64,000 bases of DNA from Deltaproteobacteria bacterium (GTDB lineage Bacteria; Desulfobacterota; Desulfarculia; Desulfarculales; Desulfarculaceae): NCBI GenBank assembly GCA_020444165.1, contig JAHLLK010000012.1, forward strand, positions 1 through 64,000. The letters run 5' to 3'. Shown one piece after another: positions 35,550 to 44,082 of the stretch. The notes below the pieces were generated by a model. It was not told where the DNA came from. It was given only the letters and a program-made list of their open reading frames with translations, and ran no database searches. Numbering within the stretch: position 1 is the first letter of the stretch; the number at the start of each line of letters is the position of its first letter. The translations under genes were made by a program, and so were the position numbers.

Positions 35550-36578
35550 CTAACTAATGGGCTTGTCGATCCAGGCTGAGCCGACCACTCGATCTTCATC
35601 ATAGAAAACCGCCAGTTGTCCTGGGGCCACACCCGCCTGCTCCCTCGTGAACATAACAGTCACCCCCCGGGGATGCGGCTCTACCCGGCACGATTCGCCA
35701 GGGTGACTGTACCTTATTTTGACTTTTAGCTCCGGAGCGGAGCCGGGGTCCGTGAACCAGCGGGGCTGCCGCCCCACCAGACCCCGCCGGGCCAAGGAAG
35801 AGCGCGGACCCACCTTGACCGCTGCCCGCGGTCCGTCCAAAGCCACCACATAGGCGGGATAACCCAAGGCCACCCCCAAGCCCCGCCTTTGGCCCACGGT
35901 GAACCGGTGCAGCCCCTGGTGGGCGGCCAACACCCTTCCCCGCTCGTCCTCCACCACCCCGGGACGGGGCGGGCCGAAGGAGGTCATGAAAGCCTGCCAT
36001 CCCCCTGGAGGCAGGAAACAGAGGTCCTGGCTCTCCGGCCTTTCCACCGCGCCGAGCCCGGCCTGCCGGGCCCGCTCCCGCACTGCTTCCTTGGTCAACT
36101 CCCCCAGGGGAAACCGCACGCGGGATAGAAAACGAGGACCCAGGCGGGCCAGAAAATAGGCCTGTCCCTTGGCCGGGTCCGCACCTTCCACCAAGCCCTT
36201 CCCGCCGTCCGCGCCGGAGGCCAGGCGGGCATAGTGGCCGGTGGCCAGAGCCTGGCAGCCCAGGGAGGCCGCCCGGGCCCACAGCCGGGGAAACTTGACC
36301 CGGGCATTGCACCAAGCGCAGGGATTGGGGGTCAACCCCTGGTGATAGGCCCGGGCCGTGGGCGCCAGCACCAAGCGGCGGAAGGGCTCCGCCGCCGGCA
36401 CCACCTCATGGGCCACCCCCAACTCCCGGGCCACCCGGGCGGCGGCGGCCGGGGCGGCGTCGGGGCCCCAGCCCAGGGCCAGAGTCAAGCCGACTACTTC
36501 GTAGCCGGCTTCCTTGAGGAGCAGGGCGGCCACCGCCGAATCCACTCCTCCACTCAATGCCACCGCCACCCGCTGCAA
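35550..36578 (-). CDS. mnmA: tRNA-specific 2-thiouridylase MnmA
   Basis: 342 residues from TTG 36578, with only a weak ribosome-binding site; GTG at 36569 is a possible alternative. The PP-loop LSGGVDSAVAA (8-18) starts the adenylation domain. NPCAWCNARVKF carries the first catalytic Cys (here in a CxxC) and PESQDLCFLPPGG the second. TVGQRRGLGVALGYP and a C-terminal beta-barrel complete the family architecture. The enzyme inserts sulfur at U34 of tRNAs for Lys, Glu and Gln. It heads an operon with an Rrf2 regulator and the homocysteine sulfurtransferase genes, which links tRNA thiolation to sulfide use. Confidence 0.93.
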   Translation of the reverse strand: MQRVAVALSGGVDSAVAALLLKEAGYEVVGLTLALGWGPDAAPAAAARVARELGVAHEVVPAAEPFRRLVLAPTARAYHQGLTPNPCAWCNARVKFPRLWARAASLGCQALATGHYARLASGADGGKGLVEGADPAKGQAYFLARLGPRFLSRVRFPLGELTKEAVRERARQAGLGAVERPESQDLCFLPPGGWQAFMTSFGPPRPGVVEDERGRVLAAHQGLHRFTVGQRRGLGVALGYPAYVVALDGPRAAVKVGPRSSLARRGLVGRQPRWFTDPGSAPELKVKIRYSHPGESCRVEPHPRGVTVMFTREQAGVAPGQLAVFYDEDRVVGSAWIDKPIS

Positions 36579-36780
36579 ATTCCGGTTTCCAACCTACCTA
36601 CGCAATACAGTATCAATCACGTGGTAATTCAGGAGATTAAAATATATCCCCCCCCAGAGGCGCTGTCAACCAGCCCCGGCCGTCCAACTGCCCATGCTGG
36701 CGAAGAATCCCGGTCGGAGGCCGCTCGGGGCCCGGCCTGGCGAAGGCCGGTTGCCGAACGGCCGGAAGGCGGAAACAAGC
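36579..36780. other. Intergenic region between mnmA and smpB
   Basis: About 200 bp. The part next to mnmA is AT-rich (AATACAGTATCAATCACG, TTAAAATATA) and probably holds the mnmA operon promoter. The rest is GC-rich without a feature I can name. Confidence 0.4.
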
Positions 36781-37230
36781 TCAGCGCTTCAGAGCGCGGG
36801 CCATCTCCCTATCCTGATCGCGCTTTTTGAGGGTGGCGCGCTTGTCGTACAGTTTCTTGCCCTTGCCCAGGGCCAGCTCCACCTTGACCTTGCCGTCTTT
36901 GAAGTACAGGGCCAGGGGAATGAGCGCCTGGCCCTCCTCGGCCAGCTTGCCGGCCAGGCGTTTGATCTCCCGTTTGTGCAGGAGGAGCTTGCGCTCCCGG
37001 GTGGGCTCGTGGTTGCTGTAGTAGGCAAAGGGATAGGGCTGGATCTGGGCCCCCACCAGCCAGAACTCTTCGTTCTTGAACTTGGCGTAGGCCTCCCCCA
37101 GGCTGGCCTTGCCCAGCCGGAGCGACTTCACCTCGGTGCCGGTCAGGACGATGCCGGCCTCGAAGCGGTCGCCCAGCTCATAGTTGAAGCGGGCCTTCTT
37201 GTTTTTGGCGATGACCTTGATGCCGGCCAC
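36781..37230 (-). CDS. smpB: SsrA-binding protein SmpB
   Basis: 149 residues from GTG 37230, with GGAGGTAG at a good distance. The OB-fold signature is present: NKKARFNYELGDRFEAGIVL, GTEVKSLRLGKASLGEAYA, and the C-terminal KGKKLYDKRATLKKRDQDRE tail that becomes helical in the ribosome. SmpB delivers tmRNA to stalled ribosomes. No tmRNA gene was seen nearby. It is the last gene before the HPr/EI pair on this strand. Confidence 0.95.
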   Translation of the reverse strand: MAGIKVIAKNKKARFNYELGDRFEAGIVLTGTEVKSLRLGKASLGEAYAKFKNEEFWLVGAQIQPYPFAYYSNHEPTRERKLLLHKREIKRLAGKLAEEGQALIPLALYFKDGKVKVELALGKGKKLYDKRATLKKRDQDREMARALKR

Positions 37231-37282
37231 GGCGGTCTACCTCCGGGGTTTGGTTCTCCTGGGACCCTACTATATTTGGGCT

Positions 37283-39055
37283 CTAGTTCTTCTGGGCCCC
37301 CGGGCCAAAGATGTCCGGGTAGAGCTGGGCCAACTGGTGGTCCATGAACAGGCGCACCTGCGCCGCGGTGGGGTGGGACAGGGCCTCCTGGGCCAGCTCC
37401 CGCCACTGGGCCGCGTTCATGCGCCGGATGATCCGCTTCATGCGGGGAATGGCCAGGGCGGTGGCCGAGAGCTCGTCCAGGCCCAGGCCCAAGAGCAGCG
37501 GCACCGCCTTCTGGTCGCCGGCCATCTCGCCGCACATGGCCACCCGGATGCCCGCCGCGTGCCCGGCCTGCACCACCTGCTTGATCATGCGCAGGACCGC
37601 CGGATGCAAAGGCTGGTAGAGGTGGGCCACGTGCTCGTTCACCCGGTCGATGGCCATGGCGTACTGAATCAGGTCGTTGGTGCCGATGGAGAAGAAGTCC
37701 ACGTGGGGGGCCAAGAGGTCGGCCACGGCCACGGCCGAGGGAATCTCCACCATGATGCCCACTTCCAGGTTGGGATCATGGGCCTGGCCCTCGATGGCCA
37801 GCTCCAGGCGGGCCTCCTCCAACAGGGCCTTGGCCTCCAACAGCTCGCCCACCCCGGAAATCATGGGAAACAGGATGCGCACCTTGCCCAGCGCCGAGGC
37901 CCGCAGGATGGCCCGGAGCTGGGTCCGGAACAGATCCTTTTCCCGCAGGCACAGGCGGATGGCCCGGAGCCCCAGGGCGGGGTTGGTCTCCCGGGGCCGG
38001 CCCTGCCAGGCGGCCAGTTTGTCAGCCCCCAGATCCAGGGTGCGGATGGTCACCGGCCGGCCTTCCATCCGCTCCACCACCCCCCGGAAGTCTTCCAGCA
38101 GCTCGTCCTCGGTGGGCAGGCATTGCCGGCTGATGTAGATGAACTCGGTGCGGTAGAGCCCGATGTACTCCGCCCCATAGCCCAGGACCCCGGAGGCCTC
38201 CTCGGAAAGCTCGATGTTGGCCCCCACGGCCACCCTCACCCCGTCCTGGGTCTCGGCGGCCAGATGGGCCTGGGCCAGGATCTCCTGGGCGTAGAGTTCG
38301 TAGGCCTCCTGGCGCTCCCGGTAGGTGTGCAGGGCCTCGTCCTCGGGGTTGACCACCACCACCCCGGCCGAGCCGTCCACCACCACGAAGTCGCCGTTTT
38401 TCACTTGGCGGGTGATGTTCTCCAGGCCCAGCACGGCGGGGATGTTCTTGGCCTGGGCCATGATCGCCGTGTGGCTGGTGGGGCCGCCCATGTCCGTGGC
38501 GAAGCCCAGCACCCAGCCCATGTCCATGCGGGAGGTCTCGGCCGGCGAGAGGTCGTGGGCCACCACCACCACCTTCTCGCGGATCTGGCTGATCTCGCTG
38601 ATGTCCTGACCGGCCAAGTGGCGAAGGACCTGCTCGGCCACGTACTCCACGTCGGTAAAGCGCGAGCGGATGTACTCGTCCTTGACCTTGCGGAAGATCA
38701 TGCCGGCTTCGCTCACCGCCAGGGACAGGGCCCACTCGGCGTTGATGCGCCGCTCGTCGATCAACTCCACGGTGCGGCCGGCGATCATCTTGTCCTTGAG
38801 GATGGAGAGGTGGGCGTCGATGATGTAGGCGTACTCGCCCAGCCGGTCGCCCATGTCCTCCTTGGCGGCCAGGAGGTCCGTCTGAGTGGCGGTGAGGCCT
38901 TCCTGGAAGCGGTGCACCTCCCGGGCCACGTCCTCGGGTCCGCCCAGGGAGTGGAACGGCACCTTGACCGGCCCGCGGGTGATGCACAGGGCTCTGCCGA
39001 TGCCGATGCCCGGCGATGCGCCGACGCCGGTAAAGGTCTTTTCCTCGCCACTCAT
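37283..39055 (-). CDS. ptsI: Phosphoenolpyruvate-protein phosphotransferase, PTS Enzyme I
   Basis: 590 residues from ATG 39055. It starts FTGVGASPGIGIGRA and contains the phospho-histidine loop GGPTSHTAIMAQ (near 190), the PEP-binding segments RTLDLGADK and GTNDLIQYAMAIDR, and the catalytic Cys in MCGEMAGD. In the PTS it transfers phosphate from PEP to HPr. Its start lies 4 bp after the HPr stop. No EII permease or HPr kinase gene is in the window, so it may serve a regulatory or minimal PTS, as in many anaerobic Deltaproteobacteria. Confidence 0.93.
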   Translation of the reverse strand: MSGEEKTFTGVGASPGIGIGRALCITRGPVKVPFHSLGGPEDVAREVHRFQEGLTATQTDLLAAKEDMGDRLGEYAYIIDAHLSILKDKMIAGRTVELIDERRINAEWALSLAVSEAGMIFRKVKDEYIRSRFTDVEYVAEQVLRHLAGQDISEISQIREKVVVVAHDLSPAETSRMDMGWVLGFATDMGGPTSHTAIMAQAKNIPAVLGLENITRQVKNGDFVVVDGSAGVVVVNPEDEALHTYRERQEAYELYAQEILAQAHLAAETQDGVRVAVGANIELSEEASGVLGYGAEYIGLYRTEFIYISRQCLPTEDELLEDFRGVVERMEGRPVTIRTLDLGADKLAAWQGRPRETNPALGLRAIRLCLREKDLFRTQLRAILRASALGKVRILFPMISGVGELLEAKALLEEARLELAIEGQAHDPNLEVGIMVEIPSAVAVADLLAPHVDFFSIGTNDLIQYAMAIDRVNEHVAHLYQPLHPAVLRMIKQVVQAGHAAGIRVAMCGEMAGDQKAVPLLLGLGLDELSATALAIPRMKRIIRRMNAAQWRELAQEALSHPTAAQVRLFMDHQLAQLYPDIFGPGAQKN

Positions 39056-39059
39056 CAAC

Positions 39060-39323
39060 TCAGGCCTCGCCGAACCCATTGGTGAACAGACCCTCCAGAG
39101 CCTCGAAGCACTCCAAGGCCCGCTGCCCGCTGACCTCGGCCTCCAACAGGCTGCCGCGCGGGGCGTCCAGGGCCAGGATGGACAGCACACTGGCGCCGTC
39201 GGCCTCCACGCCGTCTTTCTTGAGCACCACCTCACATTGGAAGGTGCGCACGGTCTCGGCTATCTTGGCCGCCACCCTGGCGTGCAGGCCCAGGTTGTTG
39301 GTCACCTTGAGCTCTTTTTTCAA
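39060..39323 (-). CDS. ptsH: HPr phosphocarrier protein
   Basis: 87 residues from TTG 39323, with CGAGGGGGC just upstream. This start gives the normal HPr length, whereas an upstream ATG (39359) would add a 12-residue tail with no family counterpart. The active-site NNLGLHARVAAKIAE carries the phosphorylatable His15, and ADGASVLSILALDAP is the regulatory-Ser region. It is immediately upstream of Enzyme I. About 280 bp before it (39324-39603) hold no other gene. Confidence 0.9.
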   Translation of the reverse strand: MKKELKVTNNLGLHARVAAKIAETVRTFQCEVVLKKDGVEADGASVLSILALDAPRGSLLEAEVSGQRALECFEALEGLFTNGFGEA

Positions 39324-39603
39324 GAATGCCCCCTCGTTGCCGCTAGACCCCTGCCCCATGGCGAAGCTCCGGCGGGATACGCCCCGTTCAGCCTCCCGCC
39401 GCCGGGCGTGTCCCTCTCTCATTTGGGGCGGCCGCTCCGGACCCGCCGGAGACACCGCTTTTTCAGGTTCCCGGGCCGGGCGGGGCGCGGGCTTGGTGCC
39501 AACCGGGAATGGCCCCGGGCGCCAGTCCTGGTCCCATCTCTGGTGGGGTCCGCGGTCTCGGCTCCCGGGGGAGCTTGGGGCGGACCCCGGTCAAAAACCT
39601 GGG

Positions 39604-40497
39604 TCAGTCCTCGGCCAATTCCTCGGCTGCCCCCTCTGCTCGGCCCTCCTCCGCGGCCCGGAGCGCCAAGAGCCGGCGGTAGATTTCCTCCCGGGGGCGG
39701 CCGGTGGCCTTGGCCACCTGTTTGGCCAGGCGGCTGGGCGAGCCCTCGCCCCGGGCCAGGCCCTCGCGGAGCAGCTCGTCCAGGTCCGGGGCCTCGGCCG
39801 CCGGCGGGGCGCCGCCGTGCACCACCAGGGTCACCTCGCCGCGGGCCGCGGGGGCGTTCTCCCGGGTCCGGCGGGCGGTTTCCCGGGCCAGCTCCCCGGT
39901 GGAGGTGTGCGCCACTTCCTCGTGCACCTTGGAAATCTCGCGGCACAACACCACCGGCCGCTCGCCGAGGACCTCGGCCAAGTCCGCCGCGGTGGCGGCC
40001 AGGCGGTGCGGCCCCTCAAAAAGGACCAGGCCCCAGCCCAAAGCCGCCACCTGGGCCATCAGCCGCCGCCGGGGACCCGGCTTCACGGGCGGAAAGCCCA
40101 GGAACACCACGGGACCCGGCTCCAGGCCGGCCACCGAAAGGGCGGCGGCCAGGGCGCTGGGCCCGGGCAGGGGGCAGAGCCGGTGGCCCGCCGCCGCCGC
40201 GGCCCGCACCACCACCGCGCCGGGATCGGAGATCCCCGGGGTGCCGGCGTCGCTCACCAGGGCCACGTCGCGGCCCTGGTCCAGAAAGCCCACCACGCTC
40301 CGGGCCGCCTGGCCCCGGTTGGCTTCCCGGCAGGACACCAGCTTCTTGCCGGTGAGCCCCAGATGGCTCAAAAGCCCCCGGGTGCGGGTCACGCTCTCGG
40401 CGGCGATGATCTCCACCCGGGCCAACAGCGCTGCCGCCCGGGGCGAGAGATCGTCCAGGTTGCCGATGGGCGTGGCCACCAAATACAGATCGGCCAC
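39604..40497 (-). CDS. rsmI: 16S rRNA (cytidine-1402 2'-O)-methyltransferase RsmI
   Basis: 297 residues from GTG 40497, three bases after the yraN stop. It has the tetrapyrrole-methylase fold with LYLVATPIGNLDDLSPRA at the start, SDAGTPGISDPG and PLPGPSALAAALSVAGL. It methylates C1402 of 16S rRNA with AdoMet. The C-terminal ~60 residues are Glu/Arg-rich and resemble the usual RsmI HTH tail. It follows yraN in a typical order. Confidence 0.94.
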   Translation of the reverse strand: MADLYLVATPIGNLDDLSPRAAALLARVEIIAAESVTRTRGLLSHLGLTGKKLVSCREANRGQAARSVVGFLDQGRDVALVSDAGTPGISDPGAVVVRAAAAAGHRLCPLPGPSALAAALSVAGLEPGPVVFLGFPPVKPGPRRRLMAQVAALGWGLVLFEGPHRLAATAADLAEVLGERPVVLCREISKVHEEVAHTSTGELARETARRTRENAPAARGEVTLVVHGGAPPAAEAPDLDELLREGLARGEGSPSRLAKQVAKATGRPREEIYRRLLALRAAEEGRAEGAAEELAED

Positions 40498-40500
40498 GGC

Positions 40501-40884
40501 TCAGTCTTCCGGCCGGAAGGCGTCCACCACGTGCCGCACTTGGGGCGAGGCGCCATCCAGCTCCACGGCCACCACATCGAAGCGGCAAGAGGGGACCGGC
40601 GGGGCCAGGCTGGCCAAATAGGCGCCTGCCGCCTGGGTCAGACGGCGGCGTTTCCGCCGGTCCACCGCCTCCAGGGGGCCCACCTGCGCGCGCGGCCGCC
40701 GGGCCTTCACCTCCACGAACACCAGGACCTCCTGGTCCCAAGCCACCAGATCCAGTTCGCCGGCCGGGGTCCGGTGGTTCTGGGCCGCCACCCGCCAGCC
40801 CTGGGCTTCCAAATGCCGGCGGACCAAGTCCTCGGCCCGGCGTCCCCGGGCCTGGCTGGCCTTGGCCTGGGCGGAACTAGTCAC
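40501..40884 (-). CDS. yraN: YraN/UPF0102 family endonuclease-like protein
   Basis: 127 residues from GTG 40884, overlapping the rnhB end by 8 bp. The Holliday-junction-resolvase-like fold is visible: GRRAEDLVRRHLEAQGW, GELDLVAWD (catalytic Asp) and VFVEVKAR (ExK). The family's biochemical role is uncertain. Its place between rnhB and rsmI is conserved in many bacteria. Confidence 0.93.
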   Translation of the reverse strand: MTSSAQAKASQARGRRAEDLVRRHLEAQGWRVAAQNHRTPAGELDLVAWDQEVLVFVEVKARRPRAQVGPLEAVDRRKRRRLTQAAGAYLASLAPPVPSCRFDVVAVELDGASPQVRHVVDAFRPED

Positions 40885-41524
40885 TTCCGCTCCAGGCGAA
40901 ACTCTGCTGGGCCACCGGCGCGAAGCTCTGGCGATGAAGGGGGCAGGGACCGTGCTCGGCCAGGGCCCGCTGATGCTCGGCGGTGCCGTATCCCTTGTTG
41001 GCCGCGAAGTTGTAGGCGGGATAGCGCTGGTGGAACTCCCGCATCATGCGGTCCCGCCGCACCTTGGCCACGATGCTGGCCGCGGCCACCGAACGGCAGA
41101 GGCTGTCGCCCTTGACCACCGCTTCCTGGGGCAGTTCCAGGGGCAGGGAATGGTTGCCGTCGATCAGGAGAAACTCCGGCTCCACTCCCAAGGCCTCCAC
41201 GGCCCGGACCATGGCCAACAGGCTGGCGCGCAAAATGTTCAGGCGGTCGATCTCGGCCGGGCTGGCCTCGCCCACGGCCCAGGCCCGGGCGGTGGCCCGG
41301 ATCTGGGCGTCCAGCTTCTCGCGCCGGGGAGCGGACAGGGTCTTGGAGTCGGCCACGCCGGGATCCGGCCAGCCGGGCTCCAAGATCACCGCCGCGGCCA
41401 CCACCGGCCCGGCCAGGGGTCCGCGGCCGACTTCGTCCACGCCCGCCACCAACACCAATCCCCGGCGGAAGAATTCCTCTTCCCGCCAGGTCTTGGGGGG
41501 GGCCGGGGCCCGGACGCCGGCCAA
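40877..41524 (-). CDS. rnhB: Ribonuclease HII
   Basis: 215 residues from TTG 41524, with GGGGAAGG upstream. VAGVDEVGRGPLAGPVVAA carries the first catalytic Asp and Glu. ADSKTLS, IDGNH and the later AAASIVAKVRRDRMM complete the type 2 RNase H active site. It removes ribonucleotides and RNA primers from RNA-DNA hybrids. It starts two bases after the rplS stop. Confidence 0.95.
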   Translation of the reverse strand: MAGVRAPAPPKTWREEEFFRRGLVLVAGVDEVGRGPLAGPVVAAAVILEPGWPDPGVADSKTLSAPRREKLDAQIRATARAWAVGEASPAEIDRLNILRASLLAMVRAVEALGVEPEFLLIDGNHSLPLELPQEAVVKGDSLCRSVAAASIVAKVRRDRMMREFHQRYPAYNFAANKGYGTAEHQRALAEHGPCPLHRQSFAPVAQQSFAWSGSD

Positions 41525-41526
41525 GG

Positions 41527-41874
41527 CTAGCGCCTTCCCCGCTCCTTGATGCGAGCAGCCTTGCCCCGGAGCTTCCGGAGGTAGTAGATGCGGCTCTGGC
41601 GAACCTGGCCCAGAGTCACGGTCTCCACCCGCTCCAAGATCGGGGAGTGAAGGGGGAAGATGCGCTCCACGCCCACGCCGTTGCTGATCTTGCGGACGGT
41701 GAAGGTGGCGCCGACGCCCTCGCCGCGGCGGCGCAACACCACGCCCTCGAAGACCTGGACCCGCTCCTTCTCGCCTTCCCGGATGCGCACGTGCACCTTG
41801 ACCGTATCACCGGCGCGGAAGGCGGGGATGTCCACCCGCATCTGTTCCCGCGCTAACATCTCGATGGGGTTCAT
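41527..41874 (-). CDS. rplS: 50S ribosomal protein L19
   Basis: 115 residues from ATG 41874, with a strong [29 protein letters not shown] and [12 protein letters not shown] are L19 signatures. The length is normal. It is part of the trmD-rplS unit. About 118 bp separate it from trmD and may hold an extra promoter. Confidence 0.97.
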   Translation of the reverse strand: MNPIEMLAREQMRVDIPAFRAGDTVKVHVRIREGEKERVQVFEGVVLRRRGEGVGATFTVRKISNGVGVERIFPLHSPILERVETVTLGQVRQSRIYYLRKLRGKAARIKERGRR

Positions 41875-41992
41875 CGTAATCTCCTCCGGGCGGCGGCCCC
41901 GCCGCCAGAGAATCCGGCCGCCCGCGCTGGGCGGGGGCCTGGTAGTTGGCTATTCAGCTATAAAGGCTCATATCTTCCGGCCGGGCCCGCCC

Positions 41993-42736
41993 TCAGGCAG
42001 GCTCGCCCTCCCGGTCTTTTGACAAACAAGCCAGGAAGGCCCGGTCGTTTTTATCCAAAGCCAGACGCTCCAAAAGCTCCGGCCGCCGCCGCCAGGTCCG
42101 GCGGAGGGACTCCTCGCGGCGAAAACGGGCGATGGCCGCGTGGTTGCCGCTCTGCAGCACCTCCGGCACGGCCAGGCCCCGGTACACGGCCGGGCGGGTG
42201 TAGTGGGGGTGCTCCAACAGCCCGGCGGCAAAGGAATCGTTGTCCGCCGCATCGGCCGCGCCCAAAACCCCGGGCAACAGCCGGCTCACCGCATCCACCA
42301 CGGCCAGGGCGGCCAGTTCGCCGCCCGAGAGCACAAAATCCCCCAGGCTGATCTCCTCGTCCACTTTGAGGGTGATGAACCTCTCGTCCACCCCCTCGTA
42401 GCGGCCGCACACCAGGATCAGCCGGGGCCGCTGGGCCAGCTCCGCCGCCCGGGCGTGGCTGAAAGGCCGGCCCTGGGGCGAGAGCAGGATCACCCGGCCC
42501 GGCGGCAGGGGAGGCAGGCCCTCCACCGCCTCGCACAGGGGGTCGGGCCGCATGACCATGCCGCTGCCGCCGCCGTAGGGAGTGTCATCCACCGTGTGGT
42601 GCTTGTCCCGGGCGAAGTCGCGGATATTGGTCAACCGCACTGTGACCAAACCGGCCTTCTGGGCCCGCCCCAGGATGGACGCCTCCAGATAGGCCCGGCA
42701 AGCCTCGGGGAAAAGCGTCAATATATCAAAGATCAT
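41993..42736 (-). CDS. trmD: tRNA (guanine-37 N1)-methyltransferase TrmD
   Basis: 247 residues from ATG 42736; an in-frame GTG at 42748 is possible, and neither has a strong ribosome-binding site. [13 protein letters not shown] starts the SPOUT domain. [14 protein letters not shown] and the trefoil-knot segments [13 protein letters not shown] and [14 protein letters not shown] are diagnostic. It methylates G37 to prevent frameshifting. It is followed by rplS and preceded by rimM. Confidence 0.95.
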   Translation of the reverse strand: MIFDILTLFPEACRAYLEASILGRAQKAGLVTVRLTNIRDFARDKHHTVDDTPYGGGSGMVMRPDPLCEAVEGLPPLPPGRVILLSPQGRPFSHARAAELAQRPRLILVCGRYEGVDERFITLKVDEEISLGDFVLSGGELAALAVVDAVSRLLPGVLGAADAADNDSFAAGLLEHPHYTRPAVYRGLAVPEVLQSGNHAAIARFRREESLRRTWRRRPELLERLALDKNDRAFLACLSKDREGEPA

Positions 42737-42850
42737 AACGCAAAACACCGGGGCCGGCGTGCAGGCGGCCCCGTGCGTGAGTGCCCAAGATTAACATCCC
42801 CGAGCGTTTTTGTCTTCCATTGGCCGGGAAAAAGGCCCCGGCCCGGCCGC

Positions 42851-43387
42851 TCATTCCGGCCAATCCTGGGCTTCCAAAAGACCCTCGGGCAGGGAAACCA
42901 CGATCTCCCCGCCGGACAGCCCCAGATCCAGCACCACGTCCTCCACCACCGGCACCAGGGCCTCGTGGCCCTCCCCGTCCCGGATCAAGAGGAGATCGTG
43001 GGCTCCGGCGTCGCTGACTCCCACCACCCGGCCCAGTTCCTGGCCGGCGGCGGTCCGCACCGTCTTGCCCTTGAGGTCGGCCCAGTAATACTCCCCCTCG
43101 GCCAGGGGAGCCATCACTTCCCGGGACAGGTAGAGCCACGAGCCGGTGAGGGCCGCGGCCTGGTCCCGGTCGGTGACCTCGGCCAGCTTCAGGAGCACCC
43201 GGTCGTGGTGAGGGCGCCAGGCCAGGGGCGTGTAGGCCTTCACCCGGCCCGGCTCGGGACCGATCCACACCTGCCCAGCCCGGAGAAACACTTCCGGCTC
43301 GCTGGCGAAGGACCAGACCCGCAACTCACCCCTGAGCCCGAACGCCCCTGCCGCCCGCCCCATGGCGATCAGCTCGGGGTCCGGCAT
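42851..43387 (-). CDS. rimM: 16S rRNA processing protein RimM
   Basis: 178 residues from ATG 43387. IAMGRAAGAFGLRGELRVWSF matches the RimM N-terminal barrel. The PRC-barrel half has EYYWADLKGKTV and VSDAGAHDLLLIRD. It assists 30S maturation with S19. It starts 3 bp after the khpA stop, in the classical order. Confidence 0.94.
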   Translation of the reverse strand: MPDPELIAMGRAAGAFGLRGELRVWSFASEPEVFLRAGQVWIGPEPGRVKAYTPLAWRPHHDRVLLKLAEVTDRDQAAALTGSWLYLSREVMAPLAEGEYYWADLKGKTVRTAAGQELGRVVGVSDAGAHDLLLIRDGEGHEALVPVVEDVVLDLGLSGGEIVVSLPEGLLEAQDWPE

Positions 43388-43390
43388 GCC

Positions 43391-43621
43391 CTACTCGATG
43401 ATTTCCAGCACCGACCTCTTGCGGATCTTGGTGGAGGCGGCGCTCAAGATGGTGCGCATGGCCCGGGCCGTGCGCCCCTGCTTCCCTATGACCTTGCCCA
43501 GGTCCTCCTTGGCCACTTTGAGTTCGATAACCGAGGTTTGTTCACCCTCGATCTCGCCCACCTCGACCTTTTCAGGATTGTCCACCAGCGCCTGTGCGAT
43601 GTACTTGATTAGTTCCTTCAT
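43391..43621 (-). CDS. khpA: KH-domain RNA-binding protein KhpA
   Basis: 76 residues from ATG 43621, with GGTGGAGGTG upstream. It has the single KH domain of the YlqC/KhpA family, with [19 protein letters not shown] carrying the GxxG loop. It binds structured RNAs. It lies between rpsP and rimM, its usual position. Confidence 0.94.
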   Translation of the reverse strand: MKELIKYIAQALVDNPEKVEVGEIEGEQTSVIELKVAKEDLGKVIGKQGRTARAMRTILSAASTKIRKRSVLEIIE

Positions 43622-43684
43622 GGGACACCTCCACCAGGACCTTGGGGTCTAACAGCATGGGCTTGGGGGCCGCCGACCCGGACT

Positions 43685-43960
43685 TCAGGAGGCCTGAGCC
43701 TCTCCCGAAGCCTGCTTGGGCAAGAGCCCCCGCGACTTCAACAGACTGGCCACGGTGTCAGAAGGCTTGGCGCCGCGCTCCAGCCACTTGGCCAGGGCGT
43801 CGGGCTTCACATTCACCTCCGCGGGGTTTTTGTGCGGATCGTAAGTGCCGAGCACTTCCAAAAAAGCTCCGTCACGCTTGGTTTCGGAGTCCACCGCCAC
43901 TATCCGGTAAAAGGGCTTTTTCTTGGCCCCCATGCGAGTCAGTCGAATACGTACCGCCAT
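43685..43960 (-). CDS. rpsP: 30S ribosomal protein S16
   Basis: 91 residues from ATG 43960. AVRIRLTRMGAKKKPFYRIV at the start and GTYDPHKNP are S16 signatures, and the length is normal. It lies 122 bp after ffh and 63 bp before khpA in the same direction. Confidence 0.97.
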   Translation of the reverse strand: MAVRIRLTRMGAKKKPFYRIVAVDSETKRDGAFLEVLGTYDPHKNPAEVNVKPDALAKWLERGAKPSDTVASLLKSRGLLPKQASGEAQAS

Positions 43961-44082
43961 TTTAAGTCCCGTCGTTTCTCTTCTGGTTGGTCTGGGCCGC
44001 CTCCCCGGGGGGAGTCGGCAGTCAAGTTAGAGGCCGGGCCGCCCGGCCGAAAGCTGCGTGGCCGGCCCCCGGAGGGGCCGGG

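Noticed and set aside
37184..39085. 633-codon open frame on the plus strand
   Set aside because: Antisense to Enzyme I, which has complete catalytic motifs.
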